From the NCBI RefSeq assembly GCF_020510685.1, contig NZ_CP075185.1, positions 2,170,001 to 2,234,000 of the forward strand: DNA of 64,000 nucleotides, given 5' to 3'. The translations under genes and the position numbers were made by a program. Within the stretch, counting starts at the first letter, position 1, and every line of letters begins with the position of its first letter. Of this stretch, positions 8,280 through 17,055 are shown in pieces. The notes below the pieces were generated by a model. That model saw nothing but the letters and a program-made list of their open reading frames with translations, had not been told where the DNA came from and searched no databases. The stretch comes from Dechloromonas denitrificans. Lineage in GTDB: Bacteria; Pseudomonadota; Gammaproteobacteria; Burkholderiales; Rhodocyclaceae.

Positions 8280-9266
8280 TCAATCGAAAGTGATCCTGGC
8301 TTTCTTGACGATCTGTCCGTACTTGGCGTGATCGGCCTTGATGCGCTGGGCGAACTGTTCCGGCGTCGACGGCCACGGCTCCAGGCCCTGCGCGGCCAGC
8401 TTTTCCCGCGTCGCCGGCTGTTTGGCGATGGCGGTGATCTCGGCATTGAGGCGTTGCACAATCTCCTTCGGCGTACCGGCCGGGGCGACCAGGCCGAACC
8501 ACGACGGCACCTCGAAATCGGCATAGCCCGCCTCGATCACCGTCGGCACGTTGGGCAGCAGCGGCGAGCGTTCGCGGGCGGCGATCGCCAGGCCCTTGAT
8601 CTTGCCGGCCTTGATCTGCGGCGCCAGGATGGTCAGGGTGTCGAAGGCCAGGTTCACCTCGTTGCCGAGCAGCGCGGTGACGGCCGGCGCGCTGCCTTTG
8701 AAGGGTACGTGCAGCAGCTCGATGCCGGCGACCGAGGCGAAATACTCGCCGGCCAGATGGATGATGGTGGCGCTGCCGCTCGACGAATAGCTCAGCCGGC
8801 CGGGTTTGGCCTTGGCCAGCGCGACGGCTTCCTTGAGGTTGGTTACCGGCAGCTCGGGCGAGGCCGCGATGACCACCGAGGTGTAGGCCAGCTGCGAAAT
8901 CGGCGTGAAGCTGGTGAATGGGTCGAAACGCGGTTCCTTGGCGAGGTGCGGCAGGATGGTCAGCTGGCCGGTCGGCACCAGGGACAGCGTGTAGCCGTCC
9001 GCCGCCGACTTGGCGACATATTCCGCCGCGATGGCGGTGCCGGCGCCCGGTCGGTTGTCCACCACCACCGACTGTTTCAGGCTTTCCGACAGCTTTTCGG
9101 CAAAGATGCGGCCGACCGTGTCGGCGGCGCCGCCCGGCGGGTAGGGGACGACCAGCTTGATCGGCTTGCTCGGCCAGTTGTCGGCCTGGGCGGTGAAGGA
9201 GGTGCCGAGGGCGAGGGTGGCGGCGAGCAGCAGGGTACGGCGGCGGTATGGCGAAACGCGGGACAT
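8280..9266 (-). CDS. Bug family (TctC-like) periplasmic binding protein 2
   Basis: A 328-residue Bug-type binding protein with a basic start and signal peptide (about 1-28, ending TAQADN) followed by WPSKPIKLVVPYPPGGAADTVG. It is a close paralogue of the protein at 4396-5379, sharing long identical blocks such as LLGGEV/LLGNEV and KIKGL segments. It sits directly before the SsuD-like monooxygenase, so a sulfonated or sulfur-containing carboxylate is a reasonable ligand. Confidence 0.9.
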   Translation of the reverse strand: MSRVSPYRRRTLLLAATLALGTSFTAQADNWPSKPIKLVVPYPPGGAADTVGRIFAEKLSESLKQSVVVDNRPGAGTAIAAEYVAKSAADGYTLSLVPTGQLTILPHLAKEPRFDPFTSFTPISQLAYTSVVIAASPELPVTNLKEAVALAKAKPGRLSYSSSGSATIIHLAGEYFASVAGIELLHVPFKGSAPAVTALLGNEVNLAFDTLTILAPQIKAGKIKGLAIAARERSPLLPNVPTVIEAGYADFEVPSWFGLVAPAGTPKEIVQRLNAEITAIAKQPATREKLAAQGLEPWPSTPEQFAQRIKADHAKYGQIVKKARITFD

Positions 9267-9291
9267 GTGGTTTTCCTTGATTGCGGCTTGC

Positions 9292-10671
9292 TTAGGCGGG
9301 CTGGGCGATTTCGATCAGCTTGGTCTTGGCGCCGGTGCGCGGCAGGCTGCCGTAGGGCAGGATCGTGACTTCCGGGCGGAAAGTGAGCAGCTCGCGGATG
9401 CGCTGTTCGATGCGGCGGGCGAGTTCCGGCCAGGCCGCTTCGCCGGTATCCGGCGCGGCTTCGATAGCCAGGCGCAGTGGCGGCTCGACGCGCGGCGGCG
9501 GGCCATCGAGGCGGATGCGCAGCTCGCCGGAGATTTCCGGCTGGAACTGCAGCACGACGCTCTGGATCGCCGCCGGATAAACCTTGACGCCCTTGATCAT
9601 CAGGATGTCGTCGGCCCGGCCGACGATTTCCATCCGCGTGCCGAAGGTGCCGCAGCCCGGGCATTCGCCGACGTGGATCTTGACGATGTCGCCGGTGGCG
9701 TAGCGGAAGGCCGGCGCCGCCTGGTAATCGAGGGCGGTGTGAAGGGCTTCGCCGACGGCACCGTCAGTCAGCAGCAGCGGCTCCTTGGTCGTCGGATCGA
9801 CCAGGTCGTAGCGGAAGCAGCTGTCGTCGGTCAGGTAGTGCATGCCGTGGTAATCGTGGCTGGCGCAGGAAATCAGCGCGTTGTGCCAGGCCCCGCCCAT
9901 GAAGTCATGGACCTCGGCGCCGAAGTGCTCGCGGACGCGCTGGCGGAAGGCGGGCAGCCCGGCACCGGGCTCGCCGGCACAGAGCACCAGCTTGATGCCG
10001 AGGGCGCCGACCGGTTTGCCGATTTCCTGCGGGGCGCGCTCGATCAGCTGGTTGACCATCGACGGCGTGGCGAACAGGGCGCGCGGCCGGGTGAATTCGA
10101 TGTAGCGGAGGATCTTCGGCACGCCCGCTTCGGCGCCCAGGGCGACCGGACGGGCGCCGTAGGCTTCGAGGGCCTGGACGTAGGTGATACCGGCCAGCCA
10201 GAGCGACAGGCCGAAGGCGTGGAAGGTGGTGTCGCCCGGCCGGATGCCGGCGAAGGCAAAGAGGCGACCGAGGGTCTGGTGCGAGATGTCGAGGTCGCGC
10301 TGGGTGAAGGCGTAGAAGGTCGGCTGGCCGGTCGTGCCCGAGGTGCCGGCCAGATGCACCACCTTGTCGAGCGGCGCCGTCAGGTGCAGGCCGAAAGGAT
10401 GGTTGTAGCGGGCCAGCGAATCTTCCTGCGACTGGCGATGGCTGGCCTTGTCCATGAAGGCGGGCAGGCGGCGGAAATCGTCGAGGCTGCGGATGTCGTC
10501 CGGCGAATCGATGCCGGCGGCCTTGAAGCGCAGCCGGAAATAATCCTCGTTGCCCCAGACATAGCGGATCTGCTGCTGCAGCTTGGCCCAGCGATGGACG
10601 CCGAGCGCCGCCTGGTATTCGGCGGGGTCGCGGGTGGTGATGTGGGCGAGGTGATGGAGGCTGGCGTTCAT
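9292..10671 (-). CDS. PaaK-like acyl-CoA ligase (adenylate-forming)
   Basis: A 459-residue AMP-forming ligase of the phenylacetate-CoA ligase group. The P-loop-like AGTSGTTGQPT is near residue 113. Later come the zinc-like cysteine pair in GECPGCGTFG, and GRADDILMIKGVKVYP. It would convert an imported acid to its CoA thioester, feeding the hydratase at 5407-6144. The start is ATG at 10669-10671 (MNASLHHL); the longer open frame upstream overlaps the aldehyde dehydrogenase and is not used. A related ligase is at 38081-39427. Confidence 0.85.
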   Translation of the reverse strand: MNASLHHLAHITTRDPAEYQAALGVHRWAKLQQQIRYVWGNEDYFRLRFKAAGIDSPDDIRSLDDFRRLPAFMDKASHRQSQEDSLARYNHPFGLHLTAPLDKVVHLAGTSGTTGQPTFYAFTQRDLDISHQTLGRLFAFAGIRPGDTTFHAFGLSLWLAGITYVQALEAYGARPVALGAEAGVPKILRYIEFTRPRALFATPSMVNQLIERAPQEIGKPVGALGIKLVLCAGEPGAGLPAFRQRVREHFGAEVHDFMGGAWHNALISCASHDYHGMHYLTDDSCFRYDLVDPTTKEPLLLTDGAVGEALHTALDYQAAPAFRYATGDIVKIHVGECPGCGTFGTRMEIVGRADDILMIKGVKVYPAAIQSVVLQFQPEISGELRIRLDGPPPRVEPPLRLAIEAAPDTGEAAWPELARRIEQRIRELLTFRPEVTILPYGSLPRTGAKTKLIEIAQPA

Positions 10672-10699
10672 GGGATAAGTAGCAATCAAAGGGTTGAAA

Positions 10700-12163
10700 T
10701 CAGAGTCCGGCGATCCAGACGGTTTTGTATTCGAGGTAATCGTCGATGCCGTGGCGCGAACCTTCGCGCCCCTGGCCGGAGGCCTTGATGCCGCCGAAGG
10801 GCGAGGCCTCGCTTGAGATGGCCGGGGTATTGACGGCGACCATGCCGAATTGCAGGCCCTCGGCGATGCGGAACAGGCGGCCGATATCGCGGGTGTAGAA
10901 GTAGGAGGCCAGGCCGTATTCGGTGGCGTTGGCCTGGGCGAGCACGGCTTGGTCGTCGGTGAAGCGGTGGATGCTGACCACCGGCCCGAAGATTTCCTCG
11001 CGTACGACGCGCGCATCGGGGCCGACATCGGTCAATACGGTCGGCTCGAAGAACAGTTCACCCGCCGCATGGCGCCGGCCGCCGGCGGCCACCTGGGCGC
11101 CGTGGGCGACGGCTTCGCCGATCAGCGTTTCGACCCGGGCCAGCGCGGTGGCGTTGATCAGCGGCCCGACCTGGCTGGCCGGATCGAGGCCGTCGCCGAC
11201 CACCAGGCGACGGGTCGCCGCGACGAAATCGGCAACGAAACGGTCGTAGAGCGCGGCATGGACGAAGATCCGGTTCACCGCGACGCAGACCTGCCCGGCA
11301 TTGCGATACTTGGCGGCGATGGCACCGGCCACCGCCTGCTCGAGGTCGGCGTCGGCAAAGACGATGAAGGGCGCGTTGCCGCCCAGTTCGAGGCTGACCT
11401 TCTGCACGTTGGCCGCAGCCTGGGCGAGCAGCAGCCGGCCGACCCGGGTCGAGCCGGTAAACGACAGCTTGCGCACGGCCGGATGCCCGGTCAGCTGTTC
11501 GCCGATGCGCTGCGGATCGCCGAGCACGATGTTGAGCACACCGGGCGGCAGGCCGGCCCGCTCGGCCAGTTCGGCCAGCGCCAGCGCCGAATGGGGCGTC
11601 GCTTCGGCCGGCTTGACGACTAGCGTGCAGCCGGCGGCGAGGGCCGGTGCGGCCTTGCGCGCCAGCATGGCGCTGGGGAAATTCCATGGCGTGATGGCGG
11701 CGCAGACGCCGACCGGTTCGCGGAAGACGAGCAGGCGGCGGTCGCCGTTCGGCGGCGGGACGATCTCGCCGTAGACGCGCTTGCCTTCCTCGGCAAACCA
11801 CTCGACGAAGGAGGCGCCGAAGAGAATTTCACCGCGCGCCTCGGCGAGCGGCTTGCCCTGTTCCACGGTCATGATGCGGGCCAGGTCGTCGGCGTGTTCG
11901 AGGATCAGTTCGTACCAGCGGCGCAGGATGGCGGCACGCTGTTTGGCCGGTTTGGCCCGCCAGGCCGGCAGGGCCGCCGCGGCGGCGCCGATGGCACGGT
12001 CGACGAGGTCGGCGCTGGCGGTAGACACCGTGCCGAGCAGTTCGCCGCTGGCCGGGTTGTGCACCGCCAGCGGTGCGCCGTCGCCGGCCACCCACTGACC
12101 GTCGATGTAGAGATGCCGGCGCAGCAGGGCTGGGTCGCGCAGCGCCTGGAAGGCGGTAGTCAT
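10700..12163 (-). CDS. NAD(P)-dependent aldehyde dehydrogenase, succinate-semialdehyde dehydrogenase type
   Basis: A 487-residue aldehyde dehydrogenase with complete catalytic residues: E259 in LELGG and C293 in NAGQVC. The TPWNFP and SFTGSTRVG cofactor motifs are present. The GabD-like wording suggests a short semialdehyde substrate. Its start shares one base with the stop of the GMC oxidoreductase (TGATG), so alcohol to aldehyde to acid oxidation is probably coupled by translation. The aldehyde could also come from the SsuD-like desulfonation. Confidence 0.9.
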   Translation of the reverse strand: MTTAFQALRDPALLRRHLYIDGQWVAGDGAPLAVHNPASGELLGTVSTASADLVDRAIGAAAAALPAWRAKPAKQRAAILRRWYELILEHADDLARIMTVEQGKPLAEARGEILFGASFVEWFAEEGKRVYGEIVPPPNGDRRLLVFREPVGVCAAITPWNFPSAMLARKAAPALAAGCTLVVKPAEATPHSALALAELAERAGLPPGVLNIVLGDPQRIGEQLTGHPAVRKLSFTGSTRVGRLLLAQAAANVQKVSLELGGNAPFIVFADADLEQAVAGAIAAKYRNAGQVCVAVNRIFVHAALYDRFVADFVAATRRLVVGDGLDPASQVGPLINATALARVETLIGEAVAHGAQVAAGGRRHAAGELFFEPTVLTDVGPDARVVREEIFGPVVSIHRFTDDQAVLAQANATEYGLASYFYTRDIGRLFRIAEGLQFGMVAVNTPAISSEASPFGGIKASGQGREGSRHGIDDYLEYKTVWIAGL

Positions 12164-13755
12164 CAGGCCATCCTCCCGAGGATCAGGTCGGCGGCGCGCT
12201 CGGCGATCATGATGGTCGGCGCGTTGGTGTTGCCGGAGATCAGCGTCGGCATCACCGAGGCATCGATGACGCGCAGGCCGTCGAGGCCATGGACGCGCAG
12301 CTGTTCGTCGACGACCGCCAGGCGGTCGCGGCCCATGCGGCAGGTGCCGACCGGGTGGTAAAGCGTCTTGCCGGTCTGCCGGGCGAATTCGAGCAGGGCT
12401 TCATCCGATTCGGCCTGTTGGCCGGGCAGGTTTTCCGCCGCGATATGGCGGGCCAGCGACGGCTGGGCGGCGATGTGGCGGGCGTGGCGCAGGCCGTCGA
12501 GCAGCGCCCGGCGGTCCTTTTCGCTGGCCAGGTAGTTGGGGCGGATGCGCGGCGCGACGAGCGGATCGGCATTGTCGATGCGGATGCTGCCGCGGCTTTC
12601 CGGGCGCAACTGGCAGACGCCGCAGGTCATGCCCGGCGTCTTGTCTACCTGACCGGTTTCAAAATTGAAGGTGCCGGGCATCACATGGAACTGGATGTCC
12701 GGGTGCAGCGGGTTGTCGCTGGTCGGCAGGAAGGCGTTGATGTGCGACGCGCTCATCGCCAGCAGGCCGCGCCGCGACAGCCCGTAGCGGGCGATCTCGC
12801 GGAGCAGGCGCCAGCCGCGGGCGGTTTCGTTGAAGGTGGTCAGGCCGCGGATGCGGTAGGTCAGGCTGACCATGTAGTGATCCTGCAGGTTCTCGCCGAC
12901 GCCGGGCAGGTCGGCGACCGGCTGGATGCCGAGCGAGCGCAGATGCGCCTCGTCGCCGATGCCGGAGTGTTGCAGCAGGGCCGGGCTGGCGACCGCGCCG
13001 GCACTGAGCAGGACTTCCCGGCGGGCGGTGAATTGCCGGCGCTGACCGTCGATCAGCAATTCGATGCCGGCGGCCCGCCGCCCGTCGAACACGATCCGGC
13101 TGACCTGGGCGCCGGTGAATACCTGCAGGTTGCGGCGCTTGCGGGCCGGCTTCAGATAGGCGTTGGCGGTGCTGCTGCGCACGCCGTTGCGCACGGTGAC
13201 CTGGAAATAGCCGACACCTTCCTGCTGGTCGCGGTTGAAATCGTCGCGCGCCGGAAAACCGGCTTCGCCGGCGGCAGCGATGAAGGCTTCGGACAGCGGG
13301 TGGCGGACGCTCGGGTCGGAAACGCCGAGCGGGCCGCCGGCGCCATGGAATTCGTCGGCCCCGCGGGCCTGGTCCTCGGCGCGCCGGAAGTAGGGCAGGA
13401 CGTCGTCCCAGCCCCAGCCGGTGTTGCCCAGGTCGCGCCATTCGTCGTAATCGCGGGCCTGGCCGCGAATGTAAAGCAGGCCGTTGATTGCCGACGAACC
13501 GCCGAGCACCTTGCCGCGCGGCCACAGGATGCGGCGCTGGCCGCTCGAGGCTTCCGGCTCGGTACGGTAGAGCCAGTTGCCGCGCGGATGGGCGCGGTTC
13601 CAGACATAGCCGACCGGCAGGTGGAAGGAGGGATGGCGCCCGGCGCCTCCGGCCTCGACCAGGGCGACCCGGTGGCGGCCGTCGGCGCTCAGCCGATTGG
13701 CCAGCACGCAACCGGCGCTGCCGGCTCCGATGATGATGTAGTCGAATTCAGACAT
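12163..13755 (-). CDS. GMC-family FAD oxidoreductase (choline/alcohol dehydrogenase-like)
   Basis: A 530-residue flavoprotein. The FAD-binding loop IIGAGSAGC is at the N-terminus, the GMC signature follows in GKVLGGSSAINGLLYIRGQ, and the C-terminal HPVGTCRMG holds the catalytic histidine region. It should oxidise an alcohol to an aldehyde, which the overlapping aldehyde dehydrogenase would finish. No signal peptide is seen. Confidence 0.9.
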   Translation of the reverse strand: MSEFDYIIIGAGSAGCVLANRLSADGRHRVALVEAGGAGRHPSFHLPVGYVWNRAHPRGNWLYRTEPEASSGQRRILWPRGKVLGGSSAINGLLYIRGQARDYDEWRDLGNTGWGWDDVLPYFRRAEDQARGADEFHGAGGPLGVSDPSVRHPLSEAFIAAAGEAGFPARDDFNRDQQEGVGYFQVTVRNGVRSSTANAYLKPARKRRNLQVFTGAQVSRIVFDGRRAAGIELLIDGQRRQFTARREVLLSAGAVASPALLQHSGIGDEAHLRSLGIQPVADLPGVGENLQDHYMVSLTYRIRGLTTFNETARGWRLLREIARYGLSRRGLLAMSASHINAFLPTSDNPLHPDIQFHVMPGTFNFETGQVDKTPGMTCGVCQLRPESRGSIRIDNADPLVAPRIRPNYLASEKDRRALLDGLRHARHIAAQPSLARHIAAENLPGQQAESDEALLEFARQTGKTLYHPVGTCRMGRDRLAVVDEQLRVHGLDGLRVIDASVMPTLISGNTNAPTIMIAERAADLILGRMA

Positions 13756-13783
13756 GGTGGTTTCCGGAAAAACGGCCGCCCGA

Positions 13784-14815
13784 TCAGGCCTTGTTCTTCG
13801 TCTTGAAGTCCTTGATCAGCTTCTGCCAGTACGGATCCTTCGGGTTCTCGCGGGCCAGGCTGGTCAGCGCCCGGTCATAGAGCTTGAGATCGACGGACGG
13901 CGTGATGTCGCCCTTGGGCGGAATGAATTCGCTGTGCTGCATGGTGTCCCAGAACTTGCGCACGCCATTCAGGTAGGGATCGGTGCTTTGGTCGACCCAG
14001 ACGTTGTAGAGGTCACGGTCGAGCAGGCCCTTGTCGAGCTTGACGTACTTGCTGACGATGTCGATCGTTTCCTTGTGGTTTTCGGCGACGAACTTTTCGG
14101 CGCGCAGCATGGCGCGCAGGAAGCGTTGCCAGATCTCGGCCGACTTGCCGTCTTCGTTGACCACCAGACGGCAGCAGACGTGGGCCGGGTACAGATCGGT
14201 CGAGTGGAAGAGCACTTTCAAACCCTGTTCCTCGGCCCGCAGGTCGTGCGGGCCCCAGGTCGCGCCGATGTCGGCCTGGCCGCTCTTGACCGCCTCGGTG
14301 ACGGCCGGGGCGCTCTTCAGTTCGAAGATCTGGACGTCCTTCTTCCAGTCAAGTCCGGCATCCTTGAGTGCGGCGCGCAGAATGGCATCGACCGTGGACA
14401 GGCGTACCGTGGCGATCTTCTTGCCCTTGAAGTCGGCCGGCGACTTGATCAGTGCAGCGTTTTCCGGGCGGATGATGAAGGACGAGCCGCCGCTGACGAT
14501 GCCGCCGATGACCTTGATCTTGCTGCCCTTGGCGATATGGATCAGCGGTGCCGAGGTGCCGAAGGCGCCGACGTCGATCTTGTGGGCGTTGAGGGCATTG
14601 AGGCCGTCGGCCGAGTTGATGAACTCGATCAGTTCGGCGTCAAAACCTTCCTGGGCGTAGAACCCCGCTTCCTTGGCGACCATGAACTTGGCGTGGGTGC
14701 TGATCGGCAGGAAGCCGATCTTCAGCGATTCGGCGGTGGCCTGGCCGAGGCTGAGCGCCAGCGTGGCGGCGACGGCCAACTGCTTGCCATGCTGGCGGAG
14801 GTGAGAGAAAAACAT
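13784..14815 (-). CDS. ABC-type aliphatic sulfonate/taurine-like substrate-binding protein, orphan
   Basis: A 343-residue periplasmic binding protein with a signal peptide (cleavage near ATAES, about residue 29) and the SsuA/TauA-like opening LKIGFLPISTHAKFMVAKEAG. It is plainly a paralogue of the binding protein at 52370-53392, sharing blocks such as GLNAL, DVGAFGT and WGPHDLRAE. No ABC permease or ATPase is next to it; its neighbours are a GMC oxidoreductase and TctA. It may therefore load the importer at 50737-53392 with a different ligand. Confidence 0.85.
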   Translation of the reverse strand: MFFSHLRQHGKQLAVAATLALSLGQATAESLKIGFLPISTHAKFMVAKEAGFYAQEGFDAELIEFINSADGLNALNAHKIDVGAFGTSAPLIHIAKGSKIKVIGGIVSGGSSFIIRPENAALIKSPADFKGKKIATVRLSTVDAILRAALKDAGLDWKKDVQIFELKSAPAVTEAVKSGQADIGATWGPHDLRAEEQGLKVLFHSTDLYPAHVCCRLVVNEDGKSAEIWQRFLRAMLRAEKFVAENHKETIDIVSKYVKLDKGLLDRDLYNVWVDQSTDPYLNGVRKFWDTMQHSEFIPPKGDITPSVDLKLYDRALTSLARENPKDPYWQKLIKDFKTKNKA

Positions 14816-14850
14816 TGAAAAGCTCCTGAGGGGAAGGAATTCGGGGTGGA

Positions 14851-16356
14851 TCAGCTGTCCTGGAAGGCCTGGTCGCGGGTCTTGCGGATATTCGGAATGA
14901 CCAGCGCCAGGACTAGCAGCAGGGCGAGGAAGAGCAGGAAGGCGCTGAGCGGGCGGCTGAGGAAGACGAGCGCGTCGCCCCGGGCGAGCAGCAGCGCCCG
15001 ACGCAGGTTTTCCTCCATCAGCGGGCCGAGGACGAAACCGAGCAGCAGCGGGGCCGGTTCGCAGTCGAGCTTGATGAAGACGTAGCCGAGCAGGCCGAAA
15101 CCGACGGCGAAAGCCAGTTCCAGGGCGCTCTGGTTGACGCTGTAGATACCGACGCAGCAGAACAGCAGGATGGCCGGGTAGAGCAGGCGATAAGGCACCT
15201 TGAGCAGGCGGATCCAGAGGCCGATCAGCGGCAGGTTGAGGAGGACCAGCAGGGCGTTACCGATCCACATGCTGGCGATCAACCCCCAGAACAGTTCCGG
15301 GCGTTCGGTCATCACCTGCGGGCCGGGCACGATGCCGTGGATCATCATCGCCCCGACCATCAGCGCCATCACGGCGTTGGGCGGGATGCCCAGGGTGAGC
15401 AGCGGAATGAACGAGGTCTGGGCGCCGGCGTTGTTGGCCGATTCCGGCCCGGCGACACCTTCGATGGCACCCTGGCCGAAGCGGCTCGGGTCCCTGGCGA
15501 GTTTCTTTTCCAGCGTGTAGGAGGCGAAGGAGCTGAGAATGGCGCCGCCGCCGGGCAGGATGCCGAGCAGGGAACCGAGGAAGGTGCCGCGCAGCACGGG
15601 CTTCCAGGATTGCCGGAAGTCGTCGCGGGTGGGCAGCAGGCGGCCGACGGTGGTCGCGAAGATGTCGCGCTGTTCGTTCTTTTCGAGGTTATGGATGATC
15701 TCGGCAATGCCGAAAATGCCCATCGAGACGACGACGAAACCGAAGCCGTCGGACAGTTCTGGAATGCCGAAGCTGAAGCGCTCGACGCCGGAATTGACGT
15801 CGGTGCCGACCAGGCCGAGCAGCAGGCCGAGGGCGATCATGGCGATGGCCTTGATCACCGAACCGTTGGCCAGCACGATGGCGGCGATCAGACCGAGGAC
15901 CATCAGCGAGAAATATTCGGCCGGCCCGAACTTGAGGGCCAGGGCGGCGAGCGGCGCCGCCAGCACGGCGATGATCAAGGTCGCCACCGAGCCGGCGAAG
16001 AAGGAACCGAGGGCGGCGATGCCGAGTGCCGCGCCGGCGCGGCCACGGCGGGCCATGGCGTAGCCGTCCAGGCAGGTGACGACGGAGGAGGATTCGCCGG
16101 GCAGATTGACCAGGATCGCCGAGGTCGAACCGCCGTACTGGGCGCCGTAATAGATGCCGGCCAGCATGATCAGCGCGGTCAGCGGCGGCAGGCCGTAGGT
16201 CGTCGGCAGCAGCATGGCGATCGTGGCCACCGGCCCGATGCCGGGCAAAACGCCGATCAGCGTGCCGAGCGTGACGCCGAGCAGGCAATAGAGAACATTG
16301 CCGACGGTCAGGGCCGCATCGAAGCCCTGCAGCAATTGTCCGCCCAGCTCGGTCAT
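14851..16356 (-). CDS. tctA: Tripartite tricarboxylate transporter large membrane subunit TctA
   Basis: A 501-residue integral membrane protein with many hydrophobic helices and the TctA signatures GVLPGIGPVATIAMLLP near the N-terminus and GLLGILPGGGAILSSF in the middle. It forms the transport path and works with TctB and a Bug/TctC protein. Its start overlaps the tctB stop by 4 bases (ATGA). No binding protein is in the operon, but three Bug genes are within the window. Confidence 0.92.
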   Translation of the reverse strand: MTELGGQLLQGFDAALTVGNVLYCLLGVTLGTLIGVLPGIGPVATIAMLLPTTYGLPPLTALIMLAGIYYGAQYGGSTSAILVNLPGESSSVVTCLDGYAMARRGRAGAALGIAALGSFFAGSVATLIIAVLAAPLAALALKFGPAEYFSLMVLGLIAAIVLANGSVIKAIAMIALGLLLGLVGTDVNSGVERFSFGIPELSDGFGFVVVSMGIFGIAEIIHNLEKNEQRDIFATTVGRLLPTRDDFRQSWKPVLRGTFLGSLLGILPGGGAILSSFASYTLEKKLARDPSRFGQGAIEGVAGPESANNAGAQTSFIPLLTLGIPPNAVMALMVGAMMIHGIVPGPQVMTERPELFWGLIASMWIGNALLVLLNLPLIGLWIRLLKVPYRLLYPAILLFCCVGIYSVNQSALELAFAVGFGLLGYVFIKLDCEPAPLLLGFVLGPLMEENLRRALLLARGDALVFLSRPLSAFLLFLALLLVLALVIPNIRKTRDQAFQDS

Positions 16357-16817
16357 GCCGGCAGAACCTGGAAGGGCAGGCCGAGGCCGTAGACGAACAC
16401 GGCGACGGCGAAAATCGCCAGGCCGCTGCTGAGCAGGCCGAGCTCATGCCAGCGGAACTGGCGATAGGCGAGGCCGCTGATGACGACCAGACCGATGGTG
16501 GAGAGCAGAAGCCCGGCGCCACTCAGCGAAAAGGCAAAGAGCAGCATGCCGGCCCCGATCAGCGACAGCGAACGCAGGCAAGGTTTCTCGATCTGGCGGG
16601 ATTCGTCGCTCGAGATGTCGAGTTTCAGGCTGTGCGCCGCCAGCACGAGGCCGAGGCCGGTGAGCAGCACGCCGAGGACCAACGGGAAATACCCCGGCCC
16701 CATGCGCATTGCGGTGCCCAGCGAATAGGCGGTTGAGCCATAGGCAGAGGCCAGGCCGGTAATGCAGAAAAACAGGCCGGCAACGAAGTCGCGGTGTTTG
16801 ATCAGGCGAAGCTTCAT
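16353..16817 (-). CDS. tctB: Tripartite tricarboxylate transporter small membrane subunit TctB
   Basis: A 154-residue protein with four predicted membrane helices and the family layout FVAGLFFCITGLA, then MGPGYFPLVLG. Start chosen at 16815-16817 (MKLRLIKHRD) because GGAG lies 8 bases before it; an ATG 27 bases upstream has a weaker site. It is co-translated with tctA. A GCTTATTC-A-rich element lies about 140 bases upstream. Confidence 0.88.
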   Translation of the reverse strand: MKLRLIKHRDFVAGLFFCITGLASAYGSTAYSLGTAMRMGPGYFPLVLGVLLTGLGLVLAAHSLKLDISSDESRQIEKPCLRSLSLIGAGMLLFAFSLSGAGLLLSTIGLVVISGLAYRQFRWHELGLLSSGLAIFAVAVFVYGLGLPFQVLPA

Positions 16818-16882
16818 TATTTTGCTCCAGTAAGAATGGGGCAACCGGAAATGAATTAGACCGGTTGTCTATATATTTGGAA

Positions 16883-16903
16883 AAATAATCGGCGTGAGCC
16901 GAT
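16883..16903 (-). terminator. Probable terminator for the TauD-like gene
   Basis: On the minus strand a short stem (ATCGGC / GCCGAT with loop TCAC, plus-strand 16888-16903) is followed by TTATTTTT. It lies downstream of the TauD-like gene and upstream of tctB. The stem is only 6 bp, so the call is moderate. Confidence 0.4.
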
Positions 16904-16952
16904 AGTTATTACCGATGCAACCGGTTTGTTAAAACAAGGCCGATTACTTGAC

Positions 16953-16972
16953 GCTTATTCTAAAAACGGGAG
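16953..16972. promoter_or_regulatory. GCTTAT-type element upstream of tctBA
   Basis: GCTTATTCTAAAAACGGG resembles the element GCTTATGCAAAAAACGG before cysA. It is about 140 bases upstream of the tctB start. The regulator is inferred to be CysB. Confidence 0.3.
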
Positions 16973-17055
16973 TGTTGATGGCTAAATACTTAGATCTGAA
17001 TTCCTTATCAGCAATGCGTCTATGTGCATCCGGCCGCGCCTGAAGGGCGGCTTCG

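Noticed and set aside
12289..13806. 505-codon plus-strand open frame
   Set aside because: Antisense to the GMC oxidoreductase, whose FAD motifs are intact.
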